Shown piece by piece: positions 1 to 10,412 of a DNA stretch of 64,000 nt (position 1 is its first letter; the number at the start of each line of letters is the position of its first letter). A program made the translations under genes and the position numbers. The notes beneath the pieces are model-generated. The model saw nothing but the letters and a program-made list of their open reading frames with translations, made no database searches and was not told where the DNA came from. This DNA comes from Flammeovirga agarivorans (GTDB lineage: Bacteria; Bacteroidota; Bacteroidia; Cytophagales; Flammeovirgaceae): NCBI RefSeq assembly GCF_012641475.1, contig NZ_JABAIL010000005.1:434001-498000 (forward strand), given 5' to 3'.

Positions 1-1506
<1,506 letters not shown>

Positions 1507-2187
1507 ATGAAATACAAATTAATCACGATATGCCTTTTCCTATGCTATGCATCCTTTGTGTCAGCAGGAAACGACCCTATGAAAAAGCCTAAGGTGTGGA
1601 AAATGCTCCAAGAATCACCAAACGATAATGCATTATGGGCGGCATATTTAGGCAAGTCCTGGATCTGTATGACAATCCACGAAAAAGAGAATATCGAAAA
1701 GTGGAGAGGAACGCTTAAAACAGGAACATCGAATTCAACCCCTTCAACAGGAGTGCATATAGCATTAACTCCAGAACTTCAAAAAGAAATTGATGAGCAA
1801 GTATTCTCAGAAACAGATGAATTCTGGGAAGGAGAGGCTCTGCAATCAGACGTTACACAACAAGAAACGGTTAAAGAGCAAGAAGCTTTAAAGGCACACT
1901 TTGTTGAAATGGAACAAAGAATGGTCATGGTACCCCCAGCAATTACTCGACTTTCAAGAAATTTAAGAGAGAACTTTGTTTTAATTGAAGATGAGTTCGC
2001 CATTGAATATGAAGCTTTAGGTTTATCCTATGAAAGCTATTGGGATATTTATCCAAATGGAAAATACTCACCAGAAAAGTGGGTGTACGAACACAATATG
2101 GAATTAAAAAAGTTGAAGAAAGTAGAATTTGAAAAAATCAAACATTCTATGTTAGCTTCAGTCGCTTCAACCAACGAGAGTAATTAA
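1507..2187 (+). CDS. Secreted protein of unknown function
   Basis: A 226-residue protein that I do not recognise. Residues 1-20 (MKYKLITICLFLCYASFVSA) form a clear Sec signal peptide with an Ala-x-Ala-like cleavage site, so it is exported to the periplasm or surface. The mature part is highly charged, rich in Glu and Lys, predicted largely helical, and has no cysteine cluster or obvious catalytic motif; one Cys lies in the SWICMTIHEKENIEKW segment. The gene stands alone: atpD is divergent, and a strong terminator follows at 2225-2260. The ATG start is fixed by the signal peptide. No function is assigned. Confidence 0.8.
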   Translation: MKYKLITICLFLCYASFVSAGNDPMKKPKVWKMLQESPNDNALWAAYLGKSWICMTIHEKENIEKWRGTLKTGTSNSTPSTGVHIALTPELQKEIDEQVFSETDEFWEGEALQSDVTQQETVKEQEALKAHFVEMEQRMVMVPPAITRLSRNLRENFVLIEDEFAIEYEALGLSYESYWDIYPNGKYSPEKWVYEHNMELKKLKKVEFEKIKHSMLASVASTNESN

Positions 2188-2224
2188 TTCTTTTATATTA
2201 ATAAAAAATTAAAATTATATAAGA

Positions 2225-2260
2225 AAAGCCTCAATACAACCTTTTTGATATTGAGGCTTT
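2225..2260 (+). terminator. Intrinsic terminator after the secreted-protein gene
   Basis: A perfect 12-bp stem (2225-2236 with 2249-2260, AAAGCCTCAATA paired to TATTGAGGCTTT) encloses a 12-nt loop. It lies 37 nt after the stop codon at 2187. Confidence 0.8.
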
Positions 2261-2371
2261 CATTATATTTGGAGTAAATCACTTAAACGCTGAATAATTC
2301 GACTATCATTTTCATGATTTTACTTTATGATAGATTAAGAATTATGTACCAAAAATTTTTATTAACACAGA

Positions 2372-3037
2372 ATGACTGAACTTTATAAGACAAAGAGATA
2401 TTTGAAGTGCTTGCTTTTCATCGTATTCATGATCTCATTCATGGTTTCTACAGAATCAAAAGCACAGGGAGAGCAAAACTCGATTCAATTTTCGGGTATT
2501 GTTGTAGAGGGAGATAGTTCTTTCGGTGTGCCAGGTGCCCACGTTTACATTAAACAAGCTGGTAAAGGTACAGTGACAAATCATGCTGGTTTCTTTACAA
2601 TGCCTACACAGGTGGGTGATACAATTGTAGTTTCTGCTTTGGGTTTTGCAAAACAAGAAGTTGTGATTCCTCAAAGAGATGATTTAGGTTTTACGGTATT
2701 AATTGAGATGAGAGAGGAAGTAACAGAACTTCCATTACTTGAGGTCTTCCCATATCCTACAAAGGAAATTTTCGAAGAGGCATTCTTAGCTCTAGGTGAG
2801 CAAAAAGATCAAAGAATCGAGAATATGGAGAAAAACTTAAGCCAAGATAAGTTAACTATGATGTCTAATGCACTTCCTATGGGAGCGACGGGCAACTATA
2901 AATATTATATGAATTATAGGGCAGATCAAATTGCTACACAATATTTTATGGAGACAGCTAATCCATTACTAAATCCATTTGCATGGGGTGATTTGATCAA
3001 GTCAATTAAAAGAGGAGACTTTAAGAAGAAAGAGTAA
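2372..3037 (+). CDS. Secreted protein with a carboxypeptidase-regulatory-like (CRD) domain
   Basis: A 221-residue exported protein. Residues about 1-31 are a signal sequence with a hydrophobic core (CLLFIVFMISFMV) ending near SKA. Residues about 39-112 form a beta-sandwich of the CarboxypepD_reg-like type: SGIVVEGDSSFGVPGAHVYIKQAGKGTVTNHAGFF, then GDTIVVSALGFAKQEVVI. This is the fold found at the N-terminus of SusC/TonB receptors and in many small Bacteroidota envelope proteins. The C-terminal 110 residues contain no TonB plug or barrel, so it is not a truncated receptor; they are largely helical and charged. The role is unknown; periplasmic or outer-membrane attachment is inferred. It is flanked by terminator-like hairpins on both sides, suggesting a monocistronic unit. 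Confidence 0.8.
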   Translation: MTELYKTKRYLKCLLFIVFMISFMVSTESKAQGEQNSIQFSGIVVEGDSSFGVPGAHVYIKQAGKGTVTNHAGFFTMPTQVGDTIVVSALGFAKQEVVIPQRDDLGFTVLIEMREEVTELPLLEVFPYPTKEIFEEAFLALGEQKDQRIENMEKNLSQDKLTMMSNALPMGATGNYKYYMNYRADQIATQYFMETANPLLNPFAWGDLIKSIKRGDFKKKE

Positions 3038-3103
3038 TTTTTTCTATAAGCAAACTAATTTCTCTTGACTCAATCTATTAATGGAATAAGGAACATAATT
3101 TGC

Positions 3104-3129
3104 GGTAGAATAAATAGGTTTATTCTACC
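3104..3129. other. Perfect 11-bp hairpin without a T-run
   Basis: GGTAGAATAAA (3104-3114) pairs with TTTATTCTACC (3119-3129) around a 4-nt loop, 67 nt downstream of the CRD-protein stop. It is not followed by a T-tract on either strand, so it may be a processed 3' end or mRNA stabiliser rather than an intrinsic terminator. Confidence 0.5.
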
Positions 3130-3389
3130 AACTAGCAAAATATTGATATAAAGCATCAAAGAAATAATAGTTGCAATATATTAATATAGAAAAGGTAGTC
3201 GTTCTAGTAATTGAATTAGTATATTTCTTATGAAATAGAATTCAGTAACTGTATTAATTAAGAGTGACTCCACATATTCTTTTACGACTTGATGTCAAGT
3301 GTGCGTTTCAATAAAATAAATGAATAGAGTAAATTATTTTTATTCCTTTTTTTAGAAAGTTGAAAAGCAATTAATAACTCTTGAAATAT

Positions 3390-3418
3390 TTTGACTGCAG
3401 TTTGAACCAATAATTTTT
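3390..3418 (+). promoter_or_regulatory. Candidate mreB promoter
   Basis: TTTG at 3390-3393, a 17-nt spacer, then TAATTTTT at 3411-3418, which matches TAnnTTTG except for the last base. It would give a short leader of about 20 nt before the mreB ATG. Confidence 0.35.
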
Positions 3419-3443
3419 CGAATGAAAAAAGAGTAAAGTATTA

Positions 3444-4469
3444 ATGGGCTTCTTTGATTTTTTTACTACCGACCTAGCTATAGACCTGGGTACTGCTAAT
3501 ACACTAATCCTTACAAAAGGAAAGATTGCCGTTGAAGAACCATCGATTATCGCTTTGGATCGTCAAACAGGAAAAGTCATTGCTTTAGGTGCTAAAGCGA
3601 TGCAAATGCATGAGAAAACACATGAAAATATTAAAACTATTCGTCCATTAAAAGATGGGGTAATAGCAGATTTCCATGCGGCCGAACAGATGATCAGAGG
3701 ACTGATAAAGATGTCTGATAACAAGCGGAGGTTTTTCATGCCATCACACCGAATGGTGATTTGTATTCCTTCTGGCATTACAGAAGTGGAGAAAAGAGCT
3801 GTTCGAGATTCAGCAGAGCATGCTGGAGCAAAAGAAGTGTATATGGTTCCAGAACCCATAGCAGCAGCGATTGGTATCGGCATAAATATCGAAGAACCTA
3901 TGGGTAGCATGGTAGTAGATATCGGAGGTGGTACAACTGAGATTGCAGTAATCGCGATGTCAGGCATTGTCTGTGATCAATCTGTAAGAACAGCAGGTGA
4001 TGTATTCAATAGAGATATTTTAGACTATATGCGTCGTCAACATAATTTATTGATTGGCGAACGATCTGCAGAAAAAATCAAGTTCGAAGTTGGTGCAGCT
4101 TTAGCAGAGCTGGATGATGCTCCAGAAGATTACGAAATTAGAGGTAGAGACTTATTAACAGGTATACCTAAAGTAATTAATGTTTCTTATGCAGAAGTGG
4201 CTTTCGCTTTGGATAAATCAATTTCAAAAATTGAAGAAGCAATTTTAAGAGCATTAGAAACAGCTCCTCCAGAGTTATCTGCAGATATTTATGACCGAGG
4301 TATTCATCTTACAGGAGGTGGTGCTCTTTTAAGAGGTTTAGACAAAAGGATTTCACTGAAGACAAAATTACCTGTTCATGTGCCGGATGATCCATTAAGA
4401 GCAGTAGTACTAGGTACTGGACATGTGCTGAAAGATTTAAATAGATATAAAGCTATTTTGATTACATAA
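3444..4469 (+). CDS. mreB: Rod shape-determining protein MreB (bacterial actin)
   Basis: Actin-like ATPase that polymerises under the inner membrane and organises lateral peptidoglycan synthesis. The length (341 residues) is normal. The sequence opens with the amphipathic tip MGFFDFFTTDLAIDLGTANT, whose DLGTANT is the phosphate-1 loop. The phosphate-2 loop VVDIGGGTTEIAV is near 162-174 and the adenosine motif LTGGGALLRGLD is near 290-301. Residues VPEPIAAAIGIGI match the family's conserved helix. It precedes mreC and mreD, as in most rods, but a terminator and a fresh promoter lie between mreB and mreC, so its dosage can be set separately. Confidence 0.98.
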   Translation: MGFFDFFTTDLAIDLGTANTLILTKGKIAVEEPSIIALDRQTGKVIALGAKAMQMHEKTHENIKTIRPLKDGVIADFHAAEQMIRGLIKMSDNKRRFFMPSHRMVICIPSGITEVEKRAVRDSAEHAGAKEVYMVPEPIAAAIGIGINIEEPMGSMVVDIGGGTTEIAVIAMSGIVCDQSVRTAGDVFNRDILDYMRRQHNLLIGERSAEKIKFEVGAALAELDDAPEDYEIRGRDLLTGIPKVINVSYAEVAFALDKSISKIEEAILRALETAPPELSADIYDRGIHLTGGGALLRGLDKRISLKTKLPVHVPDDPLRAVVLGTGHVLKDLNRYKAILIT

Positions 4470-4473
4470 ATAG

Positions 4474-4510
4474 AAAAAACGCTTCTCGAAGTATCAGAGA
4501 GGCGTTTTTT
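4474..4510 (+). terminator. Intrinsic terminator between mreB and mreC
   Basis: A 14-bp stem (4474-4487 with 4497-4510, one G-U pair) ends in six Ts, 5 nt after the mreB stop. Confidence 0.8.
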
Positions 4511-4573
4511 CATTTAAGATGAAATAGAAAAGAATATTTTTTTGGATTGTGCACTACTTCTTAGTTTATCCAC

Positions 4574-4603
4574 TTACTTCTTATCTTTAAATCATTAAAT
4601 TTG
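4574..4603 (+). promoter_or_regulatory. mreCD promoter
   Basis: TTA at 4574-4576, exactly 19 nt of spacer, then TAAATTTG at 4596-4603, a full match to the Bacteroidota -7 consensus. It lies 88 nt upstream of the mreC ATG and downstream of the mreB terminator, so mreCD can be transcribed on its own. Confidence 0.55.
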
Positions 4604-4691
4604 TCAGTCGCTTCTACTAATTTTAGTGGTATACGATTTAACTCAAGTTTAAAATCCATTTTCTTGATCAATTGATCTTTAAAGTAACTCT

Positions 4692-5552
4692 ATGAGTCAA
4701 CTATTTGCTTTAATATTTAGGTATCGAGTTTTCCTAGTATTCTTACTGTTGGAAATAATCGCTACAGCTCTAATAGTCAACAATAATAGCTATCAGAGGT
4801 CGGTAGTTTTATCGTCGTCTAATACTGTTGTTGGAGGTATATATAACGCATCATCGAATATCGAACAGTACTTTTATTTGACAGATGTAAACGAAGACTT
4901 ATTACATGAAAATGCAGAACTTCGTAAGCAATTAGAATTGATTCAGGTTCAAGGTGTAGATTCAGCCACTGTAATGAATAGAGACAAGGAAGATATTACT
5001 AATTTATTTTATGGAATGTCTGATACTGTGGCTTATGAATTTATTCCTGCTCGAGTGATCAACAACTCAATTTATAGATCAGGAAACTACATTACTTTAA
5101 ATAAAGGTAGAGAAGACGGAATTGAAGAAGGAATGGGGATAATGACTCAAGATGGTATTGTAGGTCAAGTGAAAGCAGTATCAGATCATTTTGCGACTTG
5201 TTATTCATTACTTCATAGAGATATGGCAGTTTCTTCTGAATTAAAGAAAAATGGAGCTTTGTGTACAGTTAAATGGGATACTCAAGATCCTACATCAGCT
5301 ACTGCAAATTATTTACCTCTTCATTTAGATATCAATGTTGGAGATACAATAACTACATCAGGTTTTAATACTGTTTATCCTGAAGGGGTGATGATTGGTA
5401 TTGTGTCAGAGGCTCAGAAAACGCCATCAGAGCGATTTTGGTTGGTCACAATTGATGTTTCTGTAGATTTCTCTAAGATTCATCATGTATATGTGACAAA
5501 ATCTCTATTCAGAACAGAAAAAGATTCATTAGAAACGATAGCGGAAGAATAA
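4692..5552 (+). CDS. mreC: Rod shape-determining protein MreC
   Basis: Bitopic inner-membrane protein whose periplasmic part scaffolds the elongation machinery (MreD, RodA, PBP2). It has 286 residues, normal for the family. There is a short cytoplasmic tip, one membrane helix at about 11-29 (YRVFLVFLLLEIIATALIV), then a coiled-coil segment around residues 65-90 (LLHENAELRKQLELIQ). The paired beta-barrel MreC core follows, with the ARVINNSIYRSGNYITLNKG and GIMTQDGIVGQV signatures. mreD follows after 7 bp, so the two are co-transcribed. Confidence 0.95.
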   Translation: MSQLFALIFRYRVFLVFLLLEIIATALIVNNNSYQRSVVLSSSNTVVGGIYNASSNIEQYFYLTDVNEDLLHENAELRKQLELIQVQGVDSATVMNRDKEDITNLFYGMSDTVAYEFIPARVINNSIYRSGNYITLNKGREDGIEEGMGIMTQDGIVGQVKAVSDHFATCYSLLHRDMAVSSELKKNGALCTVKWDTQDPTSATANYLPLHLDINVGDTITTSGFNTVYPEGVMIGIVSEAQKTPSERFWLVTIDVSVDFSKIHHVYVTKSLFRTEKDSLETIAEE

Positions 5553-5559
5553 TTGGATT

Positions 5560-6090
5560 ATGGGAAGAGAAATATGGTTTAAACAGATAGGTATCTTTTT
5601 TATCTATTTGATGGCACAGGTGTTATTTTTTAGGAACCTAACTTTTTTTGATGGAAGCGTGATGATGTTTCCATATGTTACCTTTTTAATTCTTCTGCCT
5701 TTTGGTGCAAATAATATCACATTATTAACGATTGCTTTTGTGATGGGTTTTATTGTCGATATCTTTTATGATTCGATAGGAATTCATACTTCTGCATGTG
5801 TTTTTCTGGGGTTTGTAAGATATCAGATAATGAAACTCACAGCTCCTTCTGGAGGTTACGAATTGTCTGAGACTCCACTGATAGGTCAAATGGGATTTGG
5901 AACATTTGTAGTGTTTATTGCTCCACAGGTATTGGCTCATCACCTATTATTGTTTTGTATTGAAGCAGGAGCATGGGCATTTATTCCCAAAGCTCTGTTA
6001 AGAGGTGTTCTGAGTAGTATGGCTACTATTCTAGTCATCTTAGCAATTCAGTATTTATTTTATAGTGGATTCTCAAGAAGAAGGATATAA
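5560..6090 (+). CDS. mreD: Rod shape-determining protein MreD
   Basis: A 176-residue polytopic inner-membrane partner of MreC. About five hydrophobic helices are visible, among them IGIFFIYLMAQVLFF, MMFPYVTFLILLPFG, TLLTIAFVMGFIVDIFYDSIGIH and MATILVILAIQYLFY. The FVMGFIVDIFYDSIGIHTSACVFLGFVR stretch is the conserved MreD core, with Asp in the membrane helix. Sequence conservation in MreD is low, so the call also rests on position immediately after mreC. A bidirectional terminator separates it from convergent mnmA. Confidence 0.9.
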   Translation: MGREIWFKQIGIFFIYLMAQVLFFRNLTFFDGSVMMFPYVTFLILLPFGANNITLLTIAFVMGFIVDIFYDSIGIHTSACVFLGFVRYQIMKLTAPSGGYELSETPLIGQMGFGTFVVFIAPQVLAHHLLLFCIEAGAWAFIPKALLRGVLSSMATILVILAIQYLFYSGFSRRRI

Positions 6091-6092
6091 AA

Positions 6093-6133
6093 AAGAGGTC
6101 TTTAGCAAATATCAGTAATGCTAAAGACCTCTT
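6093..6133. terminator. Bidirectional terminator between mreD and mnmA
   Basis: A perfect 15-bp stem (6093-6107 with 6119-6133), rich in A on the left and T on the right, lies between two convergent stop codons. Confidence 0.75.
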
Positions 6134-6153
6134 GTCTTTTACAGGAAATACTA

Positions 6154-7359
6154 CTAACTATTGATTACACCCGAACCAATTAGCTCGTCATCTGTATACC
6201 AAGTGATAAACTGTCCAGCAGAAATACCTGATTGTTTATTTTCAAATACACAGTATAAACCATCTTCCTTCATATAAAGAGTGACCTTTTCTAAAGGTTG
6301 ACGATATCTTATTCTAGCCATGTATTCTCTTTGGTCACCAATCTCCATTTTAAGGTCTTCACGAACCCAATGGATTTCGTTTGGACTGACTTTTAACCCT
6401 TGACGGTTTAAGCCAGGATGTTGATCACCTTGTCCAGTATAGATAGTATTTGTTTCAGTATCTGTTGCAATCACAAATAATGGTAGTGGAGTACCACCTA
6501 CACCTAAACCTTTACGTTGACCAATTGTATAATAATGTGCTCCTTGATGCTCTCCTACTTTCTTCCCATATGTTGGTTTATAAGAATAAGGGGCTGTTAG
6601 TAACTGTAATTTCTCAAGTTCAGTAGATGCATTTTCAATCGCATTTTCTCGATCTTGATAAATCGAATGATCTACAGAAACCTCTACAATATTTCCTTTT
6701 TTAGGAAGTAATTGCTGTTTTAAGAAATCCGGTAGTTTTACTTTACCAATAAAGCAAAGCCCTTGGGAGTCTTTTTTGTTTGCAGTGATTAAATCTTGTT
6801 CTGCAGCAATTTCTCTTACTTGAGGTTTTGTGAGTTCACCAATAGGGAATAATGCTTTAGACAGTTGCTCTTGACTTAACTGAGAAAGGAAATAACTTTG
6901 GTCTTTATTTCCATCGACTCCAGCAAGAAGACGGTAAACTTCTTTACCATTTTCATCAATGAAAGAATCTTTTCTACAGTAATGCCCCATAGCTACGTAA
7001 TCAGCTCCTAAGCTCATAGCTATATCCATAAACACATCAAATTTTACTTCTCTATTACAAAGTACATCTGGATTGGGTGTACGACCTGCTTCATATTCAG
7101 AAAACATATAGTCTACAATACGCTCCTTGTATTGTTCACTAAGGTCTACACTTTGGAAAGGGATGTTTAGTTTGTTTGCTACCAGTAGTGCATCGTTACT
7201 ATCGTCTATCCATGGACATTCGCCTTGAATCGTAACACTACCATCATGCCAGTTGATCATAAATAAACCAATGACATCGTAGCCTTGCTCTTTTAAAAGA
7301 TGTGCAGCTACGCTTGAGTCTACTCCACCTGAGAGACCCACTACTACTCTTTTTGCCAT
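6154..7359 (-). CDS. mnmA: tRNA-specific 2-thiouridylase MnmA
   Basis: Adds sulfur to the wobble uridine (s2U34) of tRNAs for Glu, Gln and Lys, using ATP to adenylate U34. The PP-loop SGGVDS is at residues 10-15. The two catalytic cysteines are Cys101 ([10 protein letters not shown]) and Cys202 (QGLCFIGKV), and the tRNA-binding GHYCRK and [12 protein letters not shown] segments are present. At 401 residues it is some 40 longer than the E. coli enzyme. The extra length is an inserted helical stretch around 225-265 ([13 protein letters not shown]), which I recall as common in Bacteroidota homologues. It ends the convergent pair with mreD. A minus-strand TATCTTTG box lies about 80 nt upstream. 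Confidence 0.97.
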   Translation of the reverse strand: MAKRVVVGLSGGVDSSVAAHLLKEQGYDVIGLFMINWHDGSVTIQGECPWIDDSNDALLVANKLNIPFQSVDLSEQYKERIVDYMFSEYEAGRTPNPDVLCNREVKFDVFMDIAMSLGADYVAMGHYCRKDSFIDENGKEVYRLLAGVDGNKDQSYFLSQLSQEQLSKALFPIGELTKPQVREIAAEQDLITANKKDSQGLCFIGKVKLPDFLKQQLLPKKGNIVEVSVDHSIYQDRENAIENASTELEKLQLLTAPYSYKPTYGKKVGEHQGAHYYTIGQRKGLGVGGTPLPLFVIATDTETNTIYTGQGDQHPGLNRQGLKVSPNEIHWVREDLKMEIGDQREYMARIRYRQPLEKVTLYMKEDGLYCVFENKQSGISAGQFITWYTDDELIGSGVINS

Positions 7360-7439
7360 AACTTTTTCTGCTTACAGGGAGTTAAGGTCCCTTTTCACAA
7401 TAACAAATAAATTTTTTTCAGATTTTTCTGAAATTTTTT

Positions 7440-7447
7440 CAAAGATA
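7440..7447 (-). promoter_or_regulatory. Probable -7 box of the mnmA promoter
   Basis: The minus strand reads TATCTTTG, a perfect TAnnTTTG match, about 80 nt before the mnmA start. No clear -33 element was found. Confidence 0.45.
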
Positions 7448-7582
7448 CGTAGAACTTTTTGATGTTGTACACATATTTTATAATCAATGACTTAACACTT
7501 CTGAATTACAGTTTATTGGATTTTTAATAGTGTGAAGAATGATTTCATTTACTTTTGTTTGGTAAGTTTTTTAGAAATATAC

Positions 7583-7613
7583 TTGCGTGGTATCAAAAAA
7601 TCCTACATCTTTG
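7583..7613 (+). promoter_or_regulatory. tRNA-Leu promoter
   Basis: TTG at 7583-7585, a 20-nt spacer, then CATCTTTG at 7606-7613, which matches TAnnTTTG in all but the first fixed base. It is placed 33 nt before the mature tRNA. Confidence 0.45.
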
Positions 7614-7646
7614 CATCGCTTTAAAACAATAAGGCACATCAAAAAA

Positions 7647-7731
7647 GCGGGTGTGGTGAAATTGGTAGACACGCTAGACTTAGGATCTAGTGCTTCACGG
7701 CGTGGGGGTTCGAGTCCCTCCACCCGCACCA
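7647..7731 (+). tRNA. tRNA-Leu (anticodon UAG)
   Basis: An 85-nt class II tRNA. Acceptor strands GCGGGTG (7647-7653) and CACCCGC (7721-7727) pair perfectly, with discriminator A7728 and an encoded CCA at 7729-7731. The anticodon stem CTAGA/TCTAG (7674-7678, 7686-7690) encloses the loop CTTAGGA, putting anticodon TAG at 7681-7683, which reads CUA-type leucine codons. The long variable arm (TGCTTCACGGCG region) and T-loop GTTCGAGTC agree with Leu. A terminator with a GAAA tetraloop follows at once. Confidence 0.97.
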
Positions 7732-7733
7732 AG

Positions 7734-7764
7734 AAAGGTTGATAGAAATATCAACCTTTTTTTT
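7734..7764 (+). terminator. tRNA-Leu terminator
   Basis: An 11-bp stem (7734-7744 with 7749-7759) with a GAAA tetraloop, followed by a run of Ts, starts 3 nt after the tRNA CCA end. Confidence 0.85.
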
Positions 7765-7949
7765 ATGCTCTTTTTTTAATATTCAGGCTTGTTACATTGC
7801 AAACTGCCCACTTTGATCAATTATCCTTCCTTGTCATTAAAATACTTTACGATTTTCTACGTTCTTTTTTAGAACATGGTACTTGAATTGCACTAGATAT
7901 TCATTAGTCACAATAGTGTATAATTTAAGCTTTCTTGCCTCAGATTATA

Positions 7950-10337
7950 ATGACAGAAAAGACTTCAAATAATATAGAAAACTCAGGCCTTAGGATAAAA
8001 GATTTAAGTATACGTATTAAAGTATTACTAAATCTCTTATTGATTGCTGCTTTATCAAGTATTGCAGTAGGTATGTTGGGTTATTATTCAGCAAAGAAAT
8101 CCTTAGAAGAGGCTGTTTTTGCACAATTGACATCTGTAAGAGAAGTAAAGAGGAGAACTCTTGAAAATTATATAGAGAATGCAAAAGAACATATTAGTGT
8201 ATTGGCACAAAGTAGAATGGTTTCTGATGCCGTTTTAGAGTTTTCTTCTGCATATCAAATCATGGATTACTATTACTCTCCTGGTAAGATTGTAAAAATG
8301 AGGAGAGAGTTAAAGGAGTTTTACAGAACTACAGTTGATAGAAAGCTAAGTGATCATGAATCTTTCTCAAGGCAGTTGATCACTTCTGTTGATGAGAATT
8401 CGGATAAGATGGTTATTCTTCAGAATCTTTATCTGTCCAACAATAAAAATCCAATTGGTAAAAAGGATCTATTAAATAGAGCTAATGATAAAACAGCATA
8501 TTCTGACATTCATGAAAGATACCACGCTTCTTTTAGAAGGTATCTTTTAGCAGATGGATTTTCAGATCTAATTTTAGTGAATGCACAATCAGGTGATGTG
8601 ATCTATTCTGTGGCAAAAAATACAGATTTCGGTACAAACCTAATGGATGGTGTATTTAGACAGTCTGCTTTGGGACAAGCCTTTACTCTTGCTAGGAACT
8701 CAATAAGACAAAATATGGTGATCTTATCTGATTTTGTCTCTTATGAAGGTTCATATGGTGGTTTGCAATTATTCTTTGCAGCACCAGTATATGATAATGT
8801 GGATAATAGTTTAGAAAAAGTAGCCGTATTAATAGGTACTATGCCATTGTCAGAGATTAATAAAATTATGACTGATGACGGCGATTGGGTAGAAGAAGGT
8901 TTAGGTAGTACTGGTGAAACCTATTTAGTAGGTAAGGACCAGTTGATGAGAAGTGATGCTCGTTTATTTGTTGAAGAGTCAGATAAATTCAATCAAGAAC
9001 TTTTAGATTTAAATATTCCTTCTGATGAAATCAATCAGATTAAATCATTAAGAACTACTGTACTTTCAAAAACTGTAAATACAGCACCTGTGATGGACGC
9101 CTTAAAAGGACACTCAGGTAACTTAATGGGAAAAAACTATCTAGGAAAAGAGGCTTTAAGTTCTTATTCTACATTAAAAATTAGAGAGCTTCCTTGGATT
9201 ATTATTGCAGAGATTCAAGAAGGAGAAGCATTCGAATCGATTGAAAGACTAAAACTTAATGTTGCTTTGGCAACGATTGTGATATTTATTATTGGCTTTA
9301 TTGTCTCTAATGCTTATTCAGCAAGTTTCACAAGACCTATTTTTAAATTACAGGAAGCGATTTCTAAGCTAGCAAAAGGTGATGTTTCTTCATCTATCCC
9401 TGTTACGTCAGGTGATGAAATTGGAGCTACTATTTTCCATATGAACAACCTTATTGATCGTACCAAACAAACTTCTGACTTTGCCAAAAATGTTGGTAAG
9501 GGCAACTTTGAGGTTGATTTTGATACCTATGGTAATCGAGATGTTCTCGGTAACTCATTAATTAAGATGAGGGACCGTTTAAAAGAGGTCTCAATAGAAG
9601 ATCATAGAAGGCAGTGGGTAACAGAAGGTATTTCGAAATTTGCAGAAATTACGCGTAAATATTTAGACAATGTTGATGACCTTTACGAAGTGGTACTACG
9701 AGAATTGGTAGATTATTTAAGTGCCAACCAGGGAATGATGTTCTTGGTTGAAGAGGATAATCTTTCAAACCAGGTACTTGAACTTAAGGCTTGTTATGCA
9801 TACGATAGAAAGAAATTTATGGATAAGAAAGTCAATTATGGTGAAGGCTTAGCCGGAAGATGTTGGCAAGAAAACGAATCATTATATATAGATGATATAC
9901 CTCCAGGGTACTCTAAAGTAGTTACAGGCTTAGGGTTAGCTTCTCCAAAAAGTTTACTATTGGTTCCACTGAAGTTTAATGAAAAGGCTTTAGGAGTTAT
10001 TGAACTGGCATCATTCAATACTTTTGAACCTTATATGATTGAGTTTGTAGAAAGAGTATCAGAAAGTATAGCTTCTGCTATTACTTCAGCAAAACATAAT
10101 ACAAGAACTTCGAAGCTATTATCTGACGCACAGAAGTTAACTCAAGAATTAAGGGTTAGAGAGGAGGAGATGCTTCAAAACACTGAAGAATTACAAGCTA
10201 CTCAAGAAGAGATGGAACGTAGACAAATGGAGTTGGAGGAAGTTAGAAAAGCACTACAGAAAGAGATTGCTATGAAAGATGAACAGATCTTATACTATAA
10301 ATCTCAAGTGGAAAGAAATGAAGATATAGAGAGCTAA
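7950..10337 (+). CDS. Membrane sensor with extracytoplasmic domain, two HAMP-like segments, GAF and coiled coil
   Basis: A 795-residue signalling protein. I chose the ATG at 7950 over an in-frame TTG at 7935. Order, numbering from that ATG: a helix near 24-46 (VLLNLLLIAALSSIAVGMLGYY), a large extracytoplasmic sensor of about 390 residues that resembles a double-Cache fold, a second helix near 435-460 (VALATIVIFIIGFIVSNAY), HAMP (SFTRPIFKLQEAISKLAKGDVSSSIP...DEIGATIFHMNNL) and a second HAMP-like repeat (GNFEVDFDTYGNRDVLGNSLIKMRDRL). A GAF domain follows at about 565-720, then a C-terminal coiled coil (ELQATQEEMERRQMELEEVR). No kinase, cyclase, phosphatase or MCP output domain is visible. It probably passes a signal to a partner protein through the coiled coil; that is inference. 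Confidence 0.85.
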   Translation: MTEKTSNNIENSGLRIKDLSIRIKVLLNLLLIAALSSIAVGMLGYYSAKKSLEEAVFAQLTSVREVKRRTLENYIENAKEHISVLAQSRMVSDAVLEFSSAYQIMDYYYSPGKIVKMRRELKEFYRTTVDRKLSDHESFSRQLITSVDENSDKMVILQNLYLSNNKNPIGKKDLLNRANDKTAYSDIHERYHASFRRYLLADGFSDLILVNAQSGDVIYSVAKNTDFGTNLMDGVFRQSALGQAFTLARNSIRQNMVILSDFVSYEGSYGGLQLFFAAPVYDNVDNSLEKVAVLIGTMPLSEINKIMTDDGDWVEEGLGSTGETYLVGKDQLMRSDARLFVEESDKFNQELLDLNIPSDEINQIKSLRTTVLSKTVNTAPVMDALKGHSGNLMGKNYLGKEALSSYSTLKIRELPWIIIAEIQEGEAFESIERLKLNVALATIVIFIIGFIVSNAYSASFTRPIFKLQEAISKLAKGDVSSSIPVTSGDEIGATIFHMNNLIDRTKQTSDFAKNVGKGNFEVDFDTYGNRDVLGNSLIKMRDRLKEVSIEDHRRQWVTEGISKFAEITRKYLDNVDDLYEVVLRELVDYLSANQGMMFLVEEDNLSNQVLELKACYAYDRKKFMDKKVNYGEGLAGRCWQENESLYIDDIPPGYSKVVTGLGLASPKSLLLVPLKFNEKALGVIELASFNTFEPYMIEFVERVSESIASAITSAKHNTRTSKLLSDAQKLTQELRVREEEMLQNTEELQATQEEMERRQMELEEVRKALQKEIAMKDEQILYYKSQVERNEDIES

Positions 10338-10355
10338 TTTTCTTATTATACATAA

Positions 10356-10395
10356 ACAAAAAGAGCATAGAATCATGATTCTATGCTCTTTTTGT
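10356..10395. terminator. Bidirectional terminator between sensor and BatA-domain gene
   Basis: A near-continuous palindrome: an 18-bp arm at 10356-10373 matches 10378-10395, with A-rich and T-rich ends. It lies between two convergent genes. Confidence 0.8.
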
Positions 10396-10412
10396 TTTGT
10401 TGATGGTCTATT

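Larger units (their letters stand above)
3038..3443. other. Intergenic region upstream of mreB
   Basis: The 406-bp gap contains the 11-bp hairpin at 3104-3129 and a candidate mreB promoter at 3390-3418. The rest is AT-rich sequence with stops in all frames. No RNA gene or repeat was recognised. Confidence 0.5.

Noticed and set aside
3563-3967. 134-codon open frame on the minus strand inside mreB
   Set aside because: It is antisense to strongly conserved MreB codons, has no family-like features and no start context; a shadow frame.
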